Numbered from the stretch's first letter, positions 1 to 9,111 are shown. The stretch is DNA of 27,053 bases from JADJTT01 sp049306275 (GCA_049306275.1 JBAQQB010000127.1:1-27053); one strand, 5' to 3'. The notes: generated by a model not told the origin, from the letters alone. A program made the numbers and translations.

Positions 1-70
1 CCCAACGAAGCTGCCGAAGCACTTCGTAACAAGCCTGTTCATCCATCAGGTTCAATAAGCTTATCTGCAT
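1..70 (-). CDS. Transposase N-terminus, probably IS1595 family (partial)
   Basis: An open frame starts with ATG at 70 on the minus strand and runs off the left edge. It encodes about 23 residues, including MDEQACYEVLRQLRW. This matches my recollection of the start of IS1595/IS1016-type transposases, where an acidic segment with a Cys and an 'RW' precedes the zinc ribbon (RWPdG..CP.C). The zinc ribbon itself would lie outside the window, so the family call rests on a few residues. A TAA lies in frame eight codons upstream of the ATG. The frame begins only 32 bp beyond the stop of the LRR gene, which suggests that an insertion element abuts that gene. Moderate to low confidence. Confidence 0.45.
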   Translation of the reverse strand, partial: MQISLLNLMDEQACYEVLRQLRW

Positions 71-102
71 CTTTTTGCAGAAAAGTTACGGGTTTCTTTC
101 TT

Positions 103-879
103 TCACCCCGTTTCTTTATTTGAGCGATAAACAATTTGGTTCCAAGAACAATCAAGATAACCTAAATTTGCCAATTTAGCGATTTCTGATAAGTCGGAAA
201 TATCGCAAGAGGAGATTGAAAGGATATTTAGACCATAAAAACGCGAAACAATGGAAAAATCAGCTTTAACCCCATTGCAATGTAGTATCCTCAAATCTGG
301 CAATTGATCAAGAGGAGAAAAATCCCGAATAGGATTTAATCCAATACTAAAGTCTTTCAGGTTAGTTAAACGACTAATCGGTGATAAGTCTGATATTTGA
401 TTAGAGTAAAAATTTAAATGCTCTACCTGTATCAACTGTGAAATAGATGACAAATCAGAAATTTGGTTTGAACCACATTGAAGGGTTCTGAGTTTAGTTA
501 ATTTGGCAATAGGGGATAAATCTGTAATCTGATTTGATCCACAACAAAGAAAACACAAATTTTGAAGATCGGAAATTGGTGATAGATCGGAAATATTATT
601 GTGGTCAATTATTACTTTTTTCAATAATTTTAAGGAGGAAAATGAAGAAGGAAGGTAATTTATTCTATTTTCTTTTCCGCCATTTCGACTTATCCCAACT
701 TCAAAATTGATTGGAGTGAGGTAATACTCTATCCACTGCCCGCTCAAAATCAGTTCTTCCAACCAAATGCAATCCAATACTTCTTCTGGTAGTTCAGTTA
801 GGCCGCAATTTCCTAAATCCAAAGTTTTGCCTTTGGTCTTCTTATTTCCCGCAATTATCTGAAGTGCAAGTTCCGACAT
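103..879 (-). CDS. Leucine-rich-repeat protein, possibly truncated
   Basis: A 258-residue protein with no signal peptide, so probably cytoplasmic. It opens with a cap-like segment (LDLGNCGLTELPEEVLD) followed, from about residue 70 to the end, by SDS22/internalin-type repeats of about 22 residues with the pattern L..L....NQI.DLSPI. This opening resembles the start of bacterial LRR-Roc-COR proteins, but no GTPase or COR domain follows. The array stops within a repeat at the NQI position and ends in an unrelated short tail. An IS-like frame begins 32 bp downstream, so 3' truncation is plausible. The gene lies 11 bp downstream of the TIR gene on the same strand and is probably co-transcribed with it. 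LRRs usually bind proteins, so a sensor or adaptor role beside the TIR effector is an inference. The gene is AT-rich compared with the neighbouring restriction gene. Confidence 0.75.
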   Translation of the reverse strand: MSELALQIIAGNKKTKGKTLDLGNCGLTELPEEVLDCIWLEELILSGQWIEYYLTPINFEVGISRNGGKENRINYLPSSFSSLKLLKKVIIDHNNISDLSPISDLQNLCFLCCGSNQITDLSPIAKLTKLRTLQCGSNQISDLSSISQLIQVEHLNFYSNQISDLSPISRLTNLKDFSIGLNPIRDFSPLDQLPDLRILHCNGVKADFSIVSRFYGLNILSISSCDISDLSEIAKLANLGYLDCSWNQIVYRSNKETG

Positions 880-890
880 AATAAAACTGT

Positions 891-1625
891 TTAACCCTCA
901 AGAATTTTCAAAATACCGGTCGCCACATCATTCCATGCCACGTCCGGATTCTCATAACTGGATACAGGCTTCCCCTTAAATGGAAGGGCATTCAGGGCGG
1001 CAGGAGGGAAAATGAAGTTACCACTTTTGTCTTTAACCTCCCACTGGCAAGGAGACAAAATAATCGGAACCACTCGCACTCCTGCGGAGCGGCGCTCCAT
1101 AGCAGCCTTTATTTCAATATTCCAAATATAATCGGTATTCAATGAGTTGGCGCTCACTAAAAGAAGGATGATATCCGCATCCCTGATTTTTTCTTTGATG
1201 GTGGCATCCCAATCTTCTCCGGGCGGAATTTTGCTGTCATCCCAAGTCTCAAGCAGCCCGCCACGCACCAGAGGGCTCAAGTGTTTCGTCATTGGAAGGA
1301 GATACTGATCTCGATCATGCCGTGAATAGGAAATAAAAACCTTTGCCCCTCCCTTCTTACGGTCGGCCGAAGAATCGCCAATATCATCAATTTGGGTAAT
1401 TCCCCCGTCGTCTTGTATGCGACCTAAAATTTCAAGGGCTGAATAGGTTACTTCATTTTGCTTTTGAGAAAACTCCTGATAGGGAATTATGCCCAACCTG
1501 TTTCTCTTTGCGGCTTCGTTAAATTGGGTAAGTAAAACTCTCGCCTCGGGCGCAATTTTGACCAAAAGCTCCAATCCTTCAAGGGTTTTAGCCTCTTGCA
1601 AATACCTGATAATCGTTTCTTTCAT
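891..1625 (-). CDS. TIR-domain protein with N-terminal effector-associated domain
   Basis: A 244-residue soluble protein. Residues 1-70 (KETIIRYLQEAKTLEGLELL, then RNRLGIIPYQEFSQKQN) look like an effector-associated domain of the EAD11 type, a small helical adaptor common in Bacteroidota conflict systems. Residues about 93-240 form a TIR domain: the first strand is AKVFISYSRHDRD, followed by IPPGEDWDATI and LLLVSANSL. Glu171 in WNIEIKAAM sits where the catalytic Glu of NAD-cleaving TIR domains is expected, so NADase activity is possible but untested. EADs usually recruit effectors to a partner carrying the same domain; no such partner is obvious here. The LRR gene follows after 11 bp. The 93 bp between this start and the restriction gene shows no clear promoter, so one three-gene transcript is possible. 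Confidence 0.85.
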   Translation of the reverse strand: MKETIIRYLQEAKTLEGLELLVKIAPEARVLLTQFNEAAKRNRLGIIPYQEFSQKQNEVTYSALEILGRIQDDGGITQIDDIGDSSADRKKGGAKVFISYSRHDRDQYLLPMTKHLSPLVRGGLLETWDDSKIPPGEDWDATIKEKIRDADIILLLVSANSLNTDYIWNIEIKAAMERRSAGVRVVPIILSPCQWEVKDKSGNFIFPPAALNALPFKGKPVSSYENPDVAWNDVATGILKILEG

Positions 1626-1718
1626 TGTGGCTTATGGCTTTCGCTTGTTTCAAATACATGGATAATGCTAAAACTACAAAAAGAATACCACTGTGTCTTG
1701 GCAGAGGACCAGTCTCCC

Positions 1719-4700
1719 CTACCCCCACACGCCCCTCTCCTCATCCCTCTCCACCTGCCCCAACACCATCATCGTCTCCAACAACCGCTCGATATCTGCC
1801 TTGCGCTTGGCGGTGGCCTTGCCCTCAAAGGCGGCAGCGATGGTGGATAGATCGGCGGGATGGCCTAGCACAGTGAGCACATCGCGCAGCGCAGCGGCCT
1901 GGGCGGGCAACTGATCGGGCCAGGAGCGCAAAACCGCTGGCGAAGGCGCAGCCTCCTCTGCCTCGTCGTCCAATAGCCTGGTTTGGATGCCGGGCTGCGC
2001 GCCGGGCGACTGATACTCGGGCCTGAGCCAGCGGATGTGACCAGCTGCTTCCTCCGCGGCGCGCTGGGCGTTGAGCTGCACGAGGCGCTCCAGGATCTCG
2101 GCCTCCGGCAGATCGGCGGGCCAGCCGTAGGCATCAGCCACGGCGGCGTCGAGCTCGTCGTGCAGCTGGCGGAGCAGGCCGATCAGGCCGCGCTCGTGCG
2201 TGCGGCGCTCCTTCTCGGTCAATGCCTCCCCGGCACGCTCTTTCTCCAGCACATTGTATAGGTCGGTGAGCGTAAGGTCGGGGTATTGCGCCTGCTGCCG
2301 CTTCCGGTGCGCATCCAAGCGCTCGCCCAACTCGCGGATTCGGGATTTTTGTGGGTCTGTGGGGACGGGGAAAGGGTATTTGTTGAAGCAGTCAGAATGG
2401 TTGTAATTTGAGTCATTTCCAACTCCAAGCCAACCACCCATTGAATTAGACCAAATTACGTGAATTCTTGAAGAAAGCACACCTAAAAGATGGGCACTAT
2501 CAACAGCAACAAATACAATCTTCGCATCAGGCATATATACACCCGGAATAAAGGAAAAAATTCTATGTTTAGCTGTTCTGCAGGTAACAACATACCTATT
2601 TAAATTGACTAGAGCAGGTCTAAATGTGCTTCCAGCTTCAGCAAAAAGCCACCATCTATCTCTCCTTGCTGGTCTTTTATTTTGATCTCGATAAGGTTTT
2701 ACATTAATAAGGAGGTGATTAAATAACTCTGGATACCTCAATAATGCCTCCTCTTTTGTAAGTGGGAAAAAATCAATGACATATTTTTCTTCAAATCGCT
2801 GGACAACATCACTTCCAATTAAATATGGTTTGACTACATCTGGAAGACTGTTTGGCGAATAGCCAAACTTTGTAAGCATGTCCGCAGTAAGTCTAAACCC
2901 ATCTCCAAGGGGAATAACTCCTTGATAAGCTAACCGCTCATTAGACTTAAGAAGTACTGCTTTATTAGTGTCAACACCTACAGTCAAATCTTCATGGATT
3001 AAACCCTTTTTTTCAGATAATGTCGTTAGATTCTCTCCACTTTCCTTATTAGCCTGTTCACTTTCTACTAGATTGAGACCTCCAATACATTTTCCAAACT
3101 TACATACCGTCATCGCAATCCTAACAGCTGCCCCATCTGTACTATCAACCCATGGATGATCTGGTATTGCGAACACTATCGAAAGGGGGGGATGAGATGA
3201 AAGAAATTGATGGATGGTTTTGCGGTTAAATGGTTGGGTGATACTATTGGTTGTGATTAGGCCAAAACGCTCAGAGACCCCGTTCTTTACAAACTCAGCC
3301 GATTTATACCACCAATACATGACATAATCTGCTGATTTAGACACTTTTTTATATACACTCCTTAACGCAAGGGTATATTCGTCCCCAAGAACTTTTCTCA
3401 TCCTCTTATTCCCAATAAATGGCGGATTCCCCACAATAAAATCCGCCTCCGGCCATGCTGCTGGACGCGGGTTCGTGTACGCGTATACGGGCACGCGCGC
3501 GTCGGGGTCGGGCACTTCTTCGCCGGTGACGGGATGGGACCGGGTCGTGCGGCCGTCCCAGCGGGTCACGGGCTGCCCCTGGGCGTCGAGCAGGGGCGTG
3601 CGCTCGTCCCAGTCGAGCACGGCGTCGCGGTTTTCAACGTTGTGGAGGTCGCGGATGATGGGCTCTGCCAGGCCCTTGAGGCTGCCGCGGGTACGCAGGT
3701 GCCATTGCAGGAAGCCGATCCAGAGCACCAGCTCGGCGATGGCCGCCGCCCGCGGGTTGATCTCGATGCCGAGCAGGTTGGCGGGCGTCACCATCACCCC
3801 GGCCAGTTCGAGGGTCTGCTGCCCATGGCCGAGTTCGCGCAGGGTGTTGAGCGCCTCGCCTTCCAGGCGTTTAAGCAGTTCGAGGGTCACGTAGAGGAAA
3901 TTGCCCGTACCGCAAGCCGGGTCGAGGATGTGCAGGCCCGCCAGCCTGCGGAGGAAGGCTTCCACCTCGGCGCGGGCCTTGTCGGCCTTGTCGTCGTGGG
4001 CCAGCGCCAGGGCCGCCGTCTGCACCGCCTGCCATTCGGCGCGCAGGGGCTCGATCACGGTGGGCTGCACCAGGCGCTCCACGTAGGCGCGGGGCGTGTA
4101 ATGCGCGCCGAGTTTGTGCCGCTCGTGCGGGTCGAGGGCGCGTTCGAGCAGGGTGCCGAAAATAGCGGGCTCCACGTCGCGCCAGTCGGCCTCCGAGGCT
4201 TCGAGCAGGAGCTGTATCTGGTCGGCGTTGAGTTCGAGCACCGTGGTTTCGGCAAACAGTCCGCCGTTGAAGCGCGGGATACTGGCCTTGAGCAGCGGCG
4301 CATAGCCGCCGGTATTCATCTTTTCCCACAAATCGCCCACGGCGTGGAAGAAATGCTGCGGGTTTTCGAGCGAATCTTCCAGCAATTTGCTGAAACTGCG
4401 CTCCGGCAGCAGCCCCACGTCTTCGGCAAACATGGTGAAGAGGGTGCGCATCAGGAAGCGGGCCACCACTTCGGGCTCGTGCCGGCCTTCCAGCGAGCGC
4501 GCCAGGCGGGCCAGGCGGTCGGCGATCTGCCGGGTGGCCTTGGCGCTGCGGCGGCTCGGGTCGAGACTGAGCGGGTCGGTCCACACCGCGCGCAGGCGCT
4601 CGCGCACGCCCTCCTGCGCCAGATCGGCCAGCGGGATGCGGTAGGTCTGCGAATCGGGGAAATGCGCGTAATGCCCGCCCGCCCTGCTCCAGTCGGAGAA

Positions 4701-5180
4701 CAGGGCGATGCTGTGCCCCACATCCACCACGATGAGAAAAGGCGGGCGTCCGCCGTCAATAAGTTCTTCGCGGGGCAGGCTGCGGGCGTAGCGTTCGGCC
4801 TGCGCGCGGGCCTTGTCCATGGCCACATCCCAGGTTTTCGCCCCGCGCAGGCCGTGCCCCGTCTTGCGCAGTGCCCGCCGCTCCTCCCCCGCCTGCGAAA
4901 GCGGCGCCGGACCCGCATCGGCGTCGGCGCCCTGCTTGGCTTCGAGCACGAAGCAGCCTCGTTTGTAGCAGTCGATAAAATTGCTGCTGCCGCCCGGCGC
5001 CGGGATGGTCTTTTCAAACACATAAGCATTCGCCGCTTCGTCGGGTGTCTTGGGCTGCGGCGGCTCCACGCCCAGCACCCCGCAAAGCTCGGTGATAAAC
5101 GATTGCGCATTGGCCCGCTCTGCCGCGCCGGAGGCGGACCAGCGGTGGAGGAAGGCGGTGATGTCTGGAGAAGTGGACAC
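1719..5180 (-). CDS. MmeI-like type IIL restriction-modification enzyme (fused nuclease and N6-adenine methyltransferase)
   Basis: A single-chain enzyme of 1153 residues. An MmeI-type N-terminal nuclease domain carries the PD-(D/E)xK pattern D70-X9-E80-A-K82, the same spacing I know from MmeI. A helical connector follows. The N6-adenine methyltransferase core has motif I LDPACGTGNF near residue 418 and motif IV NPPF near residue 584. Next come a target-recognition region (about 600-930) and a helical C-terminal domain. Such enzymes cut and methylate through one shared recognition domain and need no separate subunits. The start is GTG at 5180; no in-frame ATG precedes it. The protein is longer than MmeI (about 920 residues). 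The specificity region is much more AT-rich than both flanks. The gene is divergent from the caspase gene and upstream of the TIR/LRR pair. High confidence in family; activity is unproven. Confidence 0.9.
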   Translation of the reverse strand: MSTSPDITAFLHRWSASGAAERANAQSFITELCGVLGVEPPQPKTPDEAANAYVFEKTIPAPGGSSNFIDCYKRGCFVLEAKQGADADAGPAPLSQAGEERRALRKTGHGLRGAKTWDVAMDKARAQAERYARSLPREELIDGGRPPFLIVVDVGHSIALFSDWSRAGGHYAHFPDSQTYRIPLADLAQEGVRERLRAVWTDPLSLDPSRRSAKATRQIADRLARLARSLEGRHEPEVVARFLMRTLFTMFAEDVGLLPERSFSKLLEDSLENPQHFFHAVGDLWEKMNTGGYAPLLKASIPRFNGGLFAETTVLELNADQIQLLLEASEADWRDVEPAIFGTLLERALDPHERHKLGAHYTPRAYVERLVQPTVIEPLRAEWQAVQTAALALAHDDKADKARAEVEAFLRRLAGLHILDPACGTGNFLYVTLELLKRLEGEALNTLRELGHGQQTLELAGVMVTPANLLGIEINPRAAAIAELVLWIGFLQWHLRTRGSLKGLAEPIIRDLHNVENRDAVLDWDERTPLLDAQGQPVTRWDGRTTRSHPVTGEEVPDPDARVPVYAYTNPRPAAWPEADFIVGNPPFIGNKRMRKVLGDEYTLALRSVYKKVSKSADYVMYWWYKSAEFVKNGVSERFGLITTNSITQPFNRKTIHQFLSSHPPLSIVFAIPDHPWVDSTDGAAVRIAMTVCKFGKCIGGLNLVESEQANKESGENLTTLSEKKGLIHEDLTVGVDTNKAVLLKSNERLAYQGVIPLGDGFRLTADMLTKFGYSPNSLPDVVKPYLIGSDVVQRFEEKYVIDFFPLTKEEALLRYPELFNHLLINVKPYRDQNKRPARRDRWWLFAEAGSTFRPALVNLNRYVVTCRTAKHRIFSFIPGVYMPDAKIVFVAVDSAHLLGVLSSRIHVIWSNSMGGWLGVGNDSNYNHSDCFNKYPFPVPTDPQKSRIRELGERLDAHRKRQQAQYPDLTLTDLYNVLEKERAGEALTEKERRTHERGLIGLLRQLHDELDAAVADAYGWPADLPEAEILERLVQLNAQRAAEEAAGHIRWLRPEYQSPGAQPGIQTRLLDDEAEEAAPSPAVLRSWPDQLPAQAAALRDVLTVLGHPADLSTIAAAFEGKATAKRKADIERLLETMMVLGQVERDEERGVWG
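2350..3450 (-). other. AT-rich segment covering the specificity region of the restriction enzyme
   Basis: Within the restriction gene, bases of about 2350-3450 are clearly AT-rich, while 1719-2340 and 3460-5180 are very GC-rich; both changes are abrupt by eye. The segment begins just after the NPPF motif (about residue 580) and ends near YPFPVPTDPQ (about residue 940). It therefore coincides with the target-recognition domain. The reading frame stays open throughout. Replacement of this module by recombination is the natural reading. Confidence 0.7.
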
Positions 5181-5374
5181 GATAGCTGGAGCGAGTTTGG
5201 GGTTTAAAGGAATTTCTTATTCACCTCTAAAAATAGAAAACCGCATTCATTCCAACAAGTTAATTCCCAATCAGTGTCTCGGGCACGGCTATTTTCATTT
5301 TACAATTTTAAACTTTGAATTATATTTACTATTAGTTGATATGAAACCCAAATAGACCCCACAACCCTAATGAC
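5181..5374. promoter_or_regulatory. Divergent intergenic region
   Basis: An AT-rich stretch of 194 bp separates the restriction gene (minus) from the caspase gene (plus), so it should hold promoters for both. A TTTG at 5314-5317 could serve as a -33 box for the plus-strand gene, but no convincing TAnnTTTG box follows at the right distance. No inverted repeat stood out. Confidence 0.35.
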
Positions 5375-7735
5375 ATGCACCATTACGCTTTCCTCGTTGG
5401 CATCAATGATTACAAGCCGCCAATTTCGTCCCTGCTAACTCCGGTAAACGATATAGAGGCAATTGGCGAAAAACTGGAGAATGAATTTTCCTACCAGGTC
5501 CACCATCTTCTCAATCCGGGTAAGGAGCAGTTAGTCAGGTTCTTCAAAGAAGGTATTCCGGAACTCCTGGCAAAAGCTCCGCTCGACAGCAATGTCCTGG
5601 TCTATTTTGCGGGACACGGATATGCCGAAGAAACAAAGGAAGGATTGCGAGGATACCTGATTCCCGCTGATGCAACCCGGGCAAACGATACCTGGTTTTC
5701 GATGGGAGAAATGCTGGATGCGATTAGAAGCCTGCCCCATCAACATCTGTTGCTGGTGCTGGACTGCTGTTTCGGCGGCGCTATCCGTTGGGCAAGCCGG
5801 TTCAGGGGAATCACGGGGTTTGGACTCGACCATGAAATAACGAGCCAACACTACCGGTACTTCACAGAGCACAAGTCCAGGCAAATCCTGACATCCGCCT
5901 CCCCCAGCCAGTCCGCGCTGGATTTCCTGGGACACGGAGAGATCGGGGATTACTCCCCCTTTGCTTATGCTTTCCTGAAAGGATTGTCAGGAGAAGCGGA
6001 CTCCACTCCTGATAAAGTCATTTTAGTTTCTGAACTCTACAATTATTTGCAACACCAGCTTCCCTTGCTCACGGATGAAAAGCAAAACGTAGGACTGGTA
6101 AGCTTGCCGGAGCACGACCACGGTGAGTATTTGTTCCCGCTGAATGGATTTAACCCAAACAGCTTGAAGCCCATCGATTTCAATAACCCGTATCAAGGTC
6201 TTGCTGCATTTGAACGGGAGAACAAAGATTTCTTTTTTGGCCGGGAAAAAGCCGTTAAAGAACTGCTGGAAAAGGTTAACGCCAATCCCTTAACCGTGGT
6301 CGTGGGCGCTTCAGGAACGGGCAAGTCCTCTCTGGTCAAAGCCGGTTTGGCCCCCATCTTGCCGGGCAGAACCGAGATCATGGCCCCCGGCCGGAATCCG
6401 GAGGTCGCGGTGAAAAACCTGCCTTCATTTGACAACCTGGTCGTAGACCAACTGGAACAACTGATCACCCAATCGGCAAAAGAAACCGTTGGACCTTTCC
6501 TGGAACAAATAGAAGAATGGCTGGCAACAGGGAAAAAAGTGATCGCCACGGTCCGGATCGATTTCGAAAAACAGCTGGAACTACCCGAATCGTTGGCACA
6601 AAAATGGGAGGAAGGCAGGTTTCTGATCCCGCCCTTCAGCGCCGAAGAACTCCGGGAGATCATCGTAGCCCCCGCATTGCGTGTGGGGCGTTTCTTCGAG
6701 CCGATAAATCTGGCAGAAAGGATCGTGGAGGAAGTGATCCATTATCCGGGTAGCCTTCCGCTGCTTTCCTTTACCATGCAGCAGTTGTTTGAGCATTGCA
6801 ATGACAAAACAAACTTATTCAGGCGGATTTCGGAACCGGATTACCGGGCCTTGGGCGGTGTGGTGGGCGCTTTGCAGAACAGCGCCGACACCCTTTACCA
6901 ATCCTTTTCCCAGGAAGAACAGCGGACGATGCAATATCTCATGCTTCGCATGGTTTCGCTGGCGGGAGGGGAAACAGCCGGCCGCCGGGTGATGGAAAGC
7001 GAATTGCAATTCGAAGATACAGAAGAGAATACCAGGATGAAAAAAGTGAGCCAGGCCCTTGTCGATGCCCGGTTGGTTCATACTGGCAAAGACGGAGATC
7101 ACAATCCCTATCTGGAGCCATCTCACGATGCCCTGGTCAGGGTCTGGCGGCGCGTGCAGGAGTGGATCAAGGAATTTGGGGAGGGGAATATCCTTCTGCT
7201 AGATAAAGTTGGCGATGCGGTGAACGAATACCAGGCCGGAAATGCAGATCGCAGGAGGCTCTGGGCAGGCAATCCCAATCTGGAATCCGCACAAAAACTG
7301 CTCCGGGATCATCCCGCTCTTTTCAACAGGGCCGAAAAAACGTTCATCACCGACAGCCTGGCAGAGAAAAAACGCCGCACCAGAAGAAATAGGGCCATTG
7401 CAATGGCAGTGTTTACGGTCATTTCAATTGCGGCTTTTGTGGCATTTCAGCAGCGGGAGGCGGCAAAAGAACAAGCCAAGATCGCCCAGGATGAACTTCA
7501 CCAACGCGAAATCCAGGAGAGGCTGAAAGAGCGAGGCTACTACAACAAATTCATTCTCGACGGCGATGTGTTTTTCACCTCCCAAGATTACGATTTAGCA
7601 CTGATCAAGTTCAAACGGGCCGACTCCCTGTATCAAAAATACCTGAGCCAGGAGCAGGATGAATCCCTGCACAGTGGCTTTACCGAATTGAGGAAAAAAA
7701 TAGACTCCTGCATGTTTTTCATCAAAACAGAATAG
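5375..7735 (+). CDS. Caspase-like peptidase fused to a STAND NTPase, membrane-anchored
   Basis: A protein of 786 residues. Residues 1-250 form a caspase-fold (C14) peptidase, with the catalytic pair His81 in YFAGHGYA and Cys132 in LVLDCCFGGA. NPYQGLAAFE introduces an nSTAND-type ATPase with Walker A GASGTGKSS (about 313-321) and a Walker-B-like VVDQLEQL. A winged-helix-like region and a 'PSHDALVRVW' segment follow, as is usual in this family. One transmembrane helix lies near 670-690 (AIAMAVFTVISIAAFVAF), then a coiled coil and a TPR-like tail. The family is linked to signal-activated proteolysis, including anti-phage and self-killing systems. Here the caspase domain should face the cytoplasm. 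Only 8 bp separate it from the next gene, so it heads an operon with the secreted SUMF1 proteins. Both catalytic residues and the P-loop are intact. Substrate and trigger are unknown. Confidence 0.88.
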   Translation: MHHYAFLVGINDYKPPISSLLTPVNDIEAIGEKLENEFSYQVHHLLNPGKEQLVRFFKEGIPELLAKAPLDSNVLVYFAGHGYAEETKEGLRGYLIPADATRANDTWFSMGEMLDAIRSLPHQHLLLVLDCCFGGAIRWASRFRGITGFGLDHEITSQHYRYFTEHKSRQILTSASPSQSALDFLGHGEIGDYSPFAYAFLKGLSGEADSTPDKVILVSELYNYLQHQLPLLTDEKQNVGLVSLPEHDHGEYLFPLNGFNPNSLKPIDFNNPYQGLAAFERENKDFFFGREKAVKELLEKVNANPLTVVVGASGTGKSSLVKAGLAPILPGRTEIMAPGRNPEVAVKNLPSFDNLVVDQLEQLITQSAKETVGPFLEQIEEWLATGKKVIATVRIDFEKQLELPESLAQKWEEGRFLIPPFSAEELREIIVAPALRVGRFFEPINLAERIVEEVIHYPGSLPLLSFTMQQLFEHCNDKTNLFRRISEPDYRALGGVVGALQNSADTLYQSFSQEEQRTMQYLMLRMVSLAGGETAGRRVMESELQFEDTEENTRMKKVSQALVDARLVHTGKDGDHNPYLEPSHDALVRVWRRVQEWIKEFGEGNILLLDKVGDAVNEYQAGNADRRRLWAGNPNLESAQKLLRDHPALFNRAEKTFITDSLAEKKRRTRRNRAIAMAVFTVISIAAFVAFQQREAAKEQAKIAQDELHQREIQERLKERGYYNKFILDGDVFFTSQDYDLALIKFKRADSLYQKYLSQEQDESLHSGFTELRKKIDSCMFFIKTE

Positions 7736-7743
7736 GCTCCGGA

Positions 7744-9111
7744 ATGAAAAGCTATGTCATACTCTTCTTTTTGCTGATACCATCGCTCCTTCTGGTCGCC
7801 CAAAGCCAGGAAGACTGCGACCTGGCCAACTACAACCGGCTGATCCGCGAAGCGGAGGAATACGCCTACGGCAAGAATGGCAAGGCGGTAAACTACAAAA
7901 AAGCCATCGACAAGCTCTTCTCCGCCCGCACCTGCCAGCCGGAAAAGGAATCGGAGGTGAGCAGGAAAATCCTGGAGGTATTCGAAAAAGTAAACGGAGA
8001 GCGAAACAGGGCGGAAAAGGCGCTCGCCGACCTGAAACAGTCCAATGTGGAAGTGGTAAAACTCCTTCTTAATAATGCGGATCGCGAGATTTTAAATCTG
8101 AATTACGAAAGCGCTTTAACCATCATTAAATCAGCAGCCACACTTCAGGCAGCCAAACAGGAAGTTACTAAATCCTGGCTCGAAATCGCCTTCTGGCATG
8201 CCGAAAGCGGCGACTCCCTGCGCGCCATTGCTCTTCTGGACTCTATCGCCGATTTTGCGGAAGTAAAAATTTCCTCCTCAAAGCCTCTTCGCGAGCAGAT
8301 GAAAGCGATTGATGGTACTCACTTCGAGTACCTTTTTGAAAGAAAGTACTATCCTGAAATGGTGTTTGTAGAGGGAGGAACTTTTTGGATGGGGTGCGAT
8401 CCAAGTATTGACCGTTTTTGCCTAGATAATGAGCCCCTGCACCAAAAGGAAGTAAGTTCCTTTCTAATGGCCAAATATGAAACTACTGTTTGGCAGTATG
8501 CCCTTTATTGTTCTGCTTCTGGTAGAAGCATTAGAGATATTTTAGTTGATACATGGTCCGATCCGGGCGATAATCCCATTACTTTTGTTTCGTGGTTCGA
8601 TGCTGTGGGATACGCAAATTGGGCAAGTAGACAAAAGGGGGTTAGTGAAGCGATATCTATGAACTTCAATGGAATTTTAACTATCCATCTTGACTCAAAC
8701 GGCTATAGGCTCCCCACTGAAGCCGAATGGGAGTATGTTGCCAAAGGTGGCAAACTTGGATTAGAGAATGCAATGATCTATAGCGGCAGCAATGATCCAA
8801 ACGAGGTGGCATGGTATAACAGCAATAGTGGCAATCGAACTCAAAGAGTAGGTGCGAAAAAACCCAATCAACTCGGCATATTTGACATGAGTGGAAATGT
8901 ATCTGAGTGGTGTTGGGATTGGCATAACTATTACTCTACCGAAAAAACAGAAAAAGACTTCACAGGCCCCATTGGAGATGCTATTCGGGTTATTCGAGGC
9001 GGATCTTGGGACCTCGACTTTGTTATATGCCGTGCATCTTATCACGGCAACTTTGACCTTCCTAACCGCAGCAACGACAGCTACGGATTCCGCCTCGCCA
9101 AATCTCTTTAA
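7744..9111 (+). CDS. Secreted SUMF1/FGE-fold protein, copy 1
   Basis: A protein of 455 residues with a signal peptide (MKSYVILFFLLIPSLLLVAQ), so exported. Residues 21-200 are helical and TPR-like. Residues about 205-455 form a formylglycine-generating-enzyme/SUMF1 fold: MVFVEGGTFWMGCD, KYETTVWQYALYC, YRLPTEAEWEYVAKGG, FDMSGNVSEWCWDW, RVIRGGSW and YGFRLA. The paired active-site cysteines of true FGE (the CxxxxC after RGGS) are absent, since only one Cys (VICRAS) is present. Formylglycine activity is therefore unlikely, and the fold more probably serves binding or scaffolding. An insertion of about 18 residues precedes YRLPTE relative to copy 2. The gene follows the caspase gene after 8 bp. Its N-terminal coding part is GC-rich and nearly identical to copy 2; the SUMF1 part is more AT-rich and divergent. 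Confidence 0.85.
   Translation: MKSYVILFFLLIPSLLLVAQSQEDCDLANYNRLIREAEEYAYGKNGKAVNYKKAIDKLFSARTCQPEKESEVSRKILEVFEKVNGERNRAEKALADLKQSNVEVVKLLLNNADREILNLNYESALTIIKSAATLQAAKQEVTKSWLEIAFWHAESGDSLRAIALLDSIADFAEVKISSSKPLREQMKAIDGTHFEYLFERKYYPEMVFVEGGTFWMGCDPSIDRFCLDNEPLHQKEVSSFLMAKYETTVWQYALYCSASGRSIRDILVDTWSDPGDNPITFVSWFDAVGYANWASRQKGVSEAISMNFNGILTIHLDSNGYRLPTEAEWEYVAKGGKLGLENAMIYSGSNDPNEVAWYNSNSGNRTQRVGAKKPNQLGIFDMSGNVSEWCWDWHNYYSTEKTEKDFTGPIGDAIRVIRGGSWDLDFVICRASYHGNFDLPNRSNDSYGFRLAKSL
7810..8016 (+). repeat. Duplicated 5' segment, copy A
   Basis: These 207 bp of the first SUMF1 gene align without gaps to 9229-9435 in the second. I count about 18 differences by eye (roughly 91% identity), many at third codon positions. 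Similarity falls sharply downstream. Confidence 0.85.

Noticed and set aside
1596..1914. Small plus-strand open frames around the TIR/restriction gene boundary
   Set aside because: They overlap the ends of two supported minus-strand genes, are rich in Pro/His/Ser from C-rich DNA, and have no conserved motif.
3534..5207. Plus-strand open frame of 557 codons opposite the restriction gene
   Set aside because: It lies over the well-supported nuclease/methyltransferase domains, shows no family motif, and exists only in the GC-rich half of the gene.
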